Of a DNA stretch of 64,000 bases, positions 58,911 through 64,000 are shown piece after piece. The notes beneath the pieces are model-generated. The model was not told where the DNA came from. It searched no databases and saw only the letters and a program-made list of their open reading frames with translations. This DNA is from Rhizophagus clarus (lineage: Eukaryota; Glomeromycota; Glomeromycetes; Glomerales; Glomeraceae), in contig BLAL01000087.1 in assembly GCA_015698045.1 (NCBI GenBank), positions 868,001-932,000 of the forward strand, read 5' to 3'. The position numbers and the translations under genes are program-made. How positions within the stretch are numbered: the first letter of the stretch is position 1; the number at the start of each line of letters is the position of its first letter.

Positions 58911-59104
58911 CAATTGATTTCCAAAACTCGCAATATTGCGGATTTTGGAAATCAATTGAGGACCCATCTTTAGTTATTGTATTCAGTATTTTTTTAGTTA
59001 ATTATTTTATTAAATATATGTTACAAATGAATTTAAATCTAAACGATTATTTATTTTTAATAGATCTAGTAATAAATGATATAAATAGGTAATCTAACAA
59101 CAAA

Positions 59105-59780
59105 CTACAATAATAAAAAAAAAATAATTAGTAAAAGCGAAAGGAGATCAAAGGGGAAGCAAAAGAAGATGAAAAATAAGGAAGAGAAGAACAAAAAAAA
59201 GGAGAGGTGGAAGAATAATGAGAAACAAAAAAAAAGAAAAGAGTTGATGTGAAATGAAAAAAAAAAGATATGAAATGAAAAAAAAGAATGATGCAAAACG
59301 AAAAAAAAGAATGATATGAGATAAAAAACAAAAGGATGATATAAAATGAAAAAAAAGGATGATGTGGAACAAAAAAAAAGGATGATGTAGAATGAAAAAA
59401 AGGATGTTGCGAAATAAAAAAAAAGAATTATGTGAAATGAAAAAAAAGAATGATGTGAAATGAAAAAAGAAGGAAGTGAAAAAAATGATGAGGAATGAAA
59501 AAAAGAAGAAGAAAATGATGAGGAAATGATGTGAAAAGAAAAAAAGGGGAAGTGATGATGAAAGAAAAAGGAAAATGTTATGAGGAAAGAAAAAAAGAAG
59601 AGGTGATGATAGAAAACAAAAAAAAGGGAATAAAAAATGAAAAAAAGGATAGGAAAGGAAAAAGATGATAGATACCAATAAAAGACGAATGGTAATGGAA
59701 AAATGATAAGAGACGAAGTGAAAAATTGAAATAGAGAAATAAAATTATAAAAAGAACCCTAACCAAACAAAAAGAAAAAA
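59105..59780. repeat. ~670-bp purine-rich (A/G) tract on the plus strand
   Basis: Nearly all A and G with GATGTGAAATGAAAAAAAAG-like units (period about 20-26). It is the reverse-strand counterpart of the C/T tract at 21190-21760. Long Phe/Ser/His frames on the minus strand are compositional artefacts. Confidence 0.85.
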
Positions 59781-60250
59781 AAAAAAGTTAGTTACTAACG
59801 AAAATAAACTCCTAAGGACCCAAGATGTTCAAAAGTGTTTGAACTTACCACTTATTAAGTTCTAATATCGAAGTCTAAGGTCACTAAAAGCTGAAAAGAA
59901 TTACCTACAAAAAAATGAGAACAGCTTAAAAAGCATTAACGCTAATTAATGAAAAAAACATGCACAATGTTAAACAAAAACTTACCAAAAGCCTAAAGTT
60001 AAAAAAAAAAGTACCTACAAAAAAGAGAAGTCAGTCAGTGTTGAAATGCTGAACTACTGATTAATAAAAACAATATAAGTAATATCAAAAACTTACCAAA
60101 GTCAAAAGCCGTAAAAAAAAATCGCGTAATAAAAAACACTAAACAAATGATCGGCATGATGTAATTTTATAATTTAAATTTGAATCACATGATAAGGGGT
60201 GGCAAAAATCATGTTATCACCCAGGGTGGCACGAAGACTTTTTCTATAAA

Positions 60251-60621
60251 AAATTCCAAATTTTAAAACTATTTTTAAAATAGCAATAGTATATTAATAT
60301 TATATTAATATTAATTAAAATTAAAAATTCTGAAGTTGGTATATCATTTTATATTATTAATTTATTAATATTTAGTGAATTAATTTCACAATTTTTTTTT
60401 CGCAATGATATAAAAAATTAATTTACTATTACTATATATATATATATTTATTATAATTAAATTATCTTTTTATACTTAAATAAAATTATATAAGTCAGAA
60501 AAAAAATTGCTTAGCAGAATAAAAAATTCAAAGGTTATAATAAGAGTTTGCTTAGTAGAACTTAAAATAATTTGCTTATTAATCATAGTAAATTTTGAAA
60601 TTTTCATCTGACCTATATATA
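60251..60621. other. AT-rich stretch between two mobile elements
   Basis: Contains TTGCTTAGCAGAA and TTTGCTTAGTAGAAC words shared with 56560-56710, and a TATATA run near 60433. No gene. Confidence 0.5.
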
Positions 60622-61295
60622 CAGTGGACAGCATAAATTAAGCATCATTTTCAAAGTTAATTTACAATATAAATTATACATATCAGTATAATAAATTTAT
60701 ATTTATTTTAAAGATAAGACTTAAAACAATATTTTAAAAGCATTTTTTTATTTAATTAATAATACAGTTTTATAAAAATCATTTAGTTTATAAAAAAGTG
60801 AATTTTTAACTTTTTAACTAAGACAGATACAATAAAATAAATACCAAAATCTGATTCTAAGTTCCAATAATCTTAAAGATTGAATCATTAGTTATTAAAA
60901 AAATAAACTTTAAAAATCATGTAGATCACTAAAAAAATATGAATTTTATAGTAAATTTTTGATTTTTTAATAATTTACATGATTTTTAAAGTTTATTTTC
61001 TTAATAACTAATGATTCAATCTTTAAGATTTTTGGAACTTAACCTATTTATGACTCAAAGAATCAGATTCTGGCATTTATTTTATTATATCTATCTTAGT
61101 TAAAAAGTTGAAAATTCACTTTTTTATAAACTAAGTGATTTTTATAAAATTATATTATTAATTAAATAAAAAAATGCTTTTAAAATGTTGTTTTAAGTCT
61201 CATCTTTAAAATAAATATAAATTTATTATGCTGATATTTATAATTTATATCATAAATTAACTTTGAAAATAGTGCTTAATTTATGCTATTCACTG
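60622..61295. mobile_element. Fold-back Tc1/mariner-type MITE, 674 bp
   Basis: The ends are CAGTGGACAGCATAAATTAA (left) and CAGTGAATAGCATAAATTAA (right, reverse complement), each flanked by TA (60620-60621 and 61296-61297), the Tc1/mariner target duplication and typical CAGTG start. The inverted arms extend over about 300 bp each with only scattered differences, leaving a short central loop near 60925-60975. Without a transposase gene, it must have been moved in trans. Confidence 0.88.
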
Positions 61296-61299
61296 TATA

Positions 61300-61575
61300 T
61301 TGTTCGGGATCCTCATTTTCTCCTTAGAAGCTGCTTTAAAAGTTTCAAATGGTTCTTCTTTTAATTTAAGTCTCCTAACTAAATTTTCCATTAATTCAAT
61401 AGTAGGAAATAAATTATTTAATAATCATTCTTTTAAATGTGATTCTTCTTTAGCTTTATTTCAAATATCTTTCATTAAGTTGCAACATTTAATAATTTCT
61501 TCAAATTCCTCATCTATTTCTACTCTTATTAATCCAATGTACTGTAATCCTAAGTATTATACATTTAATAAGTTT
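61300..61575 (-). pseudogene. Short coding relic, unknown (possibly transposon-derived)
   Basis: Minus-strand translation gives GLIRVEIDEEFEEIIKCCN, LMKDI, a TGA, NKAKEESHLKE, a TGA, then LLNNLFPTIELMENLVRRLK and KEEPFETFKAASKEKMRIPN without further stops. The charge pattern and even composition look like real protein. It sits directly against the fold-back element. The plus-strand open frame over the same bases is regarded as its shadow. Confidence 0.4.
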
Positions 61576-61610
61576 TCCAAGAATGTCCTGGTGATATATC
61601 AGTCAATGTG

Positions 61611-62909
61611 CATGTAACTTATAATTTGACTTATTATGGTTAATACAATAAAACTTTTGGTGTAGCATTCTCTTCCAATATGTAGTACATCTGTAAAATT
61701 TAAAATCAATCAAAACTTATTTACTTTGCTAAATTAACAATTTTCGAATTTATAATTCTGGCCAAAATTTTCTTAATTCTAGTCAAAATCGTAATTCTGG
61801 CCCAAATTTTGATCAAATGTAATATTGCATTTTATGCAACTTAACACTTAAACTATTATTATCAAAAATGTTTATTAGACTCATAAATATATTTTAACAA
61901 GTTTTATAAGTCAAAATTTCCAGTTTGTTTAAAAAGAACAAGTTGTAAAAATTACACATTTTAACCAATTTAATATCCTTAAAGTTTTAATATCTCATCA
62001 TCTAGCGATCATAAAAGGATGGAAAATAGCTTGTTAGAATTGTCTTATTGAGACAGTTCTAATAATAGTAAAATCACATTTCTAGCATTAATAAATGATG
62101 AAATATGTAACAAAATGTAATATCATTCCACTTAATAATTGTAAGAAGATAAAAAATAGCTCATTAGATTCATCTTACTAAGATAGTTCAAATGATTGTA
62201 AAATCATATTTATAACACTGGTAGATGTTAAATTAATTTTATTACAATATAATATATTTGTATAAACCATGTTTTCTTGACATCTATTGATACTAGAAAT
62301 ATGATTTTACGATCATCTGAACCATCTCAGTAAGATGAATCTAATAAACTAATTTTTATTCTTATATAATTACTAGGTAAAAAGATATTACATTTGTTAC
62401 ATATCTTATTACTTAGTATTGATATTGAAAATATAAATTAAAATTATCTTAGTAAAACAATTCTAATAAGTTATTTCACATCCTTTTACGATTACTGGAT
62501 GACAAGATATTAAAATTTTAAGTATATTAAATTAATTAAAATAAGTAATTTTTACTTGTTCTTTTTAAACCAATTAGGAATTTTAATTTATAAAACTTGT
62601 TAAAATGTATTTATAAGTCTAATAAACATTTTTGATAATAATAGTTTAAATGTTAAATTGCATAAATGCAATATTATATTTAATCTGCATTTTTTAATTT
62701 TATTAAAATTTAGGCTGAAATTATGATTTTGACCAGAATTAAGAAAATTTTGGTTAAAATTATAAATTTAAAAATTGTTAATTTAGCAAAGTAAACAAAT
62801 TTTAATTGATTTTAAACTTTATAAATATACTATATATTGAAAAGAATGCTACACTAAAAGTTTTATTATATCAAGATACAATAATAAGTCAAATTAGGTT
62901 GTTACACAT
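61611..62909. repeat. 1.3-kb long inverted repeat, arms ~600 bp
   Basis: The left arm starts TGTAACTTATAATTTGAC and the right arm, as reverse complement, TGTAACAACCTAATTTGAC. Landmarks mirror each other: GGTGTAGCATTCTCTTCCAA at 61660 against its counterpart near 62840, TTTACTTTGCTAAATTAAC, and AAACTATTATTATCAAAAAT. The centre lies near 62250. Within each arm a ~120-bp segment around TAAAATCACATTTCTAGC is itself duplicated. The shape suggests a large non-autonomous TIR element; no target duplication is clear. Confidence 0.75.
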
Positions 62910-64000
62910 AATAATTGATATGTACTGTTATTAATAAATTTAAATCTAATAAAATGAATAATGAAATTAATTTCAGTATTATACTACATAGGACTAAATG
63001 GTTGGAATATTAAATTTTTTAACACTATATAAACTTTTTCTTAATAAAAAGATTCTTTAATAAATGTTAGTATATTATAAAATATTATAATATTAGAAAT
63101 AAGAATAACAATAGTCAATTACAGTTATAGATACTACCCAAATTATTTTAAGTAAATTCCAAATTAATTTATATATTTTAATAGCTATAATTCTCAAATT
63201 TCAAATATAAATTGCAAAATTTATATATGTAATTTGTAAATTAATTTGGATTTATATATTTGGACTATCATAATTCCAAATTATTTTAGATTTAAGTAGT
63301 ATTTATAATTATAGCTAGTTATCGATCAGTTATAACTGATTAAAGATTTTTAACTAACTAATCATTTTGGCTGATTATTTTTCTGACTGTTTAATTAACT
63401 ATCTAACTGACTATTTAACCAATCATTTTTTTTTTTTTTTTTGTTTATTTTAAAAATGAATACAATAATTTAAGACTCATATTGCTAAATTAGATAATTA
63501 ATTTATAGACTATTAGCAACTAAAAAATTGTTAAAATACTATCTAAAATTAAGTTAATGAATATATAGCAATGCTAGGACCCCGAATAATACTAATATAA
63601 CTCACATACGGGTTTGCGTAGAGTTTATATGAAGTTACTTTTTAAACCCACAAATTGAGTTTGCGTAGATCAGTCAATTTGGGAGTAACTCACATATTAT
63701 GTTTGCATAGAGTTTATAATAGATATATGTGGATTTATTTTTAAAAAATACTAATTTTAGTAAATGTAAATTACTCAGTATTTACCAAAATTTATTTTAT
63801 TTTATTTATTTTTATTATTCTTTTTCAGTTTTTAATACCCTAATTCCAAAAGTTTGGTCATGTTTTTTGTCTGGCAACACTATAAAAAAGAAAAAAAAAT
63901 TAATTAATTAGTTAAAAAAAAAACTGAAAACCACTTCCCCCACCCTCTAAAGCTCCGAACGGGTCAGATCGGTCCGGTTTTAGTGAGGAACTGGATCCGA
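62910..64000. other. AT-rich repeats to the window end
   Basis: A weak inverted repeat lies at about 63120-63305 (arms share CCAAATTATTTTA). Degenerate ACTAACTGATT-type words lie at 63315-63425, followed by a T-run. GCTAGGACCCCGAATAATA at 63573 is followed by three copies of GTTTGCGTAGA-like words (63613, 63660, 63701). The last 60 bases turn GC-richer (CGAACGGGTCAGATCGGTCC), probably the edge of another element cut by the window. Confidence 0.5.

Larger units (their letters stand above)
57638..58972. mobile_element. Nested hAT-like non-autonomous element built from satellites
   Basis: The insertion is flanked by an exact 8-bp direct repeat GTTATTGT (57630-57637 and 58973-58980). Its ends are inverted repeats TAAAGATGTGTCC (left) and TAAAGATGGGTCC (right, reverse complement). 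An 8-bp target duplication with short TIRs starting TA-x-x-G is the mark of the hAT superfamily. The 1335-bp interior has no transposase. It consists of two inverted minisatellite arms around a central 91-bp satellite array. Confidence 0.82.
57400..60250. mobile_element. TIR transposon of ~2.8 kb without coding capacity
   Basis: The left terminus at about 57400-57475 (TTATCTAGGTGCCACCCC, then TCTGCCACCCCTGTCACGTG) and the right terminus at about 60170-60250, read as reverse complement (CGTGCCACCCTGGG, then TTTGCCACCCCTTATCATGTG), form imperfect inverted repeats of more than 60 bp. The interior holds a purine-rich tract (59105-59780) and a later insertion (57638-58972). The outermost boundary and target duplication could not be fixed. 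A partial relative lies at 21000-22135 in the opposite orientation. Confidence 0.7.

Noticed and set aside
58598..59092. 164-codon frame rich in Tyr, Leu, Phe and Gly
   Set aside because: Encoded by the GCGGATTATTT minisatellite; the apparent protein repeat only reflects the DNA repeat.

Overview
The window is eukaryotic and most resembles an arbuscular mycorrhizal fungus (Glomeromycotina, Rhizophagus-like). It is very AT-rich. Genes are sparse, with short GT-AG introns of about 66-119 bp. It carries several BTB-BACK-TLDc genes, a protein-kinase gene of the type expanded in these fungi, a MATA-HMG-type HMG-box gene, and many nested transposon remnants. The assignment rests on gene families and base composition only, not on a marker gene.

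Layout. 1-5.7 kb: 3' part of a BTB-BACK-TLDc gene, then a twelve-exon minus-strand gene for a secreted/multi-pass membrane protein of 895 residues. 5.7-11.3 kb: long AT-rich intergenic stretch. 11.3-12.5 kb: protein-kinase gene lacking its 5' part. 13.4-16.9 kb: two decayed BTB-TLDc copies flanking a roughly 1-kb Helitron-like element that carries a hairpin array. 18.2-22.1 kb: degenerate repeats, a retroelement-like fragment and half of a transposon with a pyrimidine-only tract. 24.4-25.0 kb: unidentified coding remnant. 25.9-27.3 kb: intact BTB-TLDc gene. 28.2-34.7 kb: TRAPPC2L gene and a tandem segmental duplication that produced two adjacent BTB-TLDc genes and a broken copy of the first TRAPPC2L exons. 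36.9-38.6 kb: vacuolar Ca2+/H+ exchanger. 39.6-40.5 kb: secreted, probably GPI-anchored protein. 41.9-43.9 kb: cluster of tRNA-derived repeats. 44.5-45.9 kb: multi-pass membrane protein. 48.2-49.5 kb: intronless secreted protein. 49.9-51.4 kb: another BTB-TLDc gene. 54.1-54.9 kb: HMG-box gene. 55.8-64 kb: repeat-dominated DNA with a decayed transposon-type gene, a TIR element containing a nested hAT-like element built from satellites, a Tc1/mariner-type fold-back element and a 1.3-kb inverted repeat.

The genes do not form a pathway. The themes are local amplification of the BTB-TLDc family (five apparently functional loci, two pseudogenes), housekeeping genes (TRAPP subunit, calcium exchanger), lineage-specific surface and membrane proteins, and layered insertions of non-autonomous mobile elements. 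All exon models below were built by hand by matching reading phase across GT-AG boundaries.
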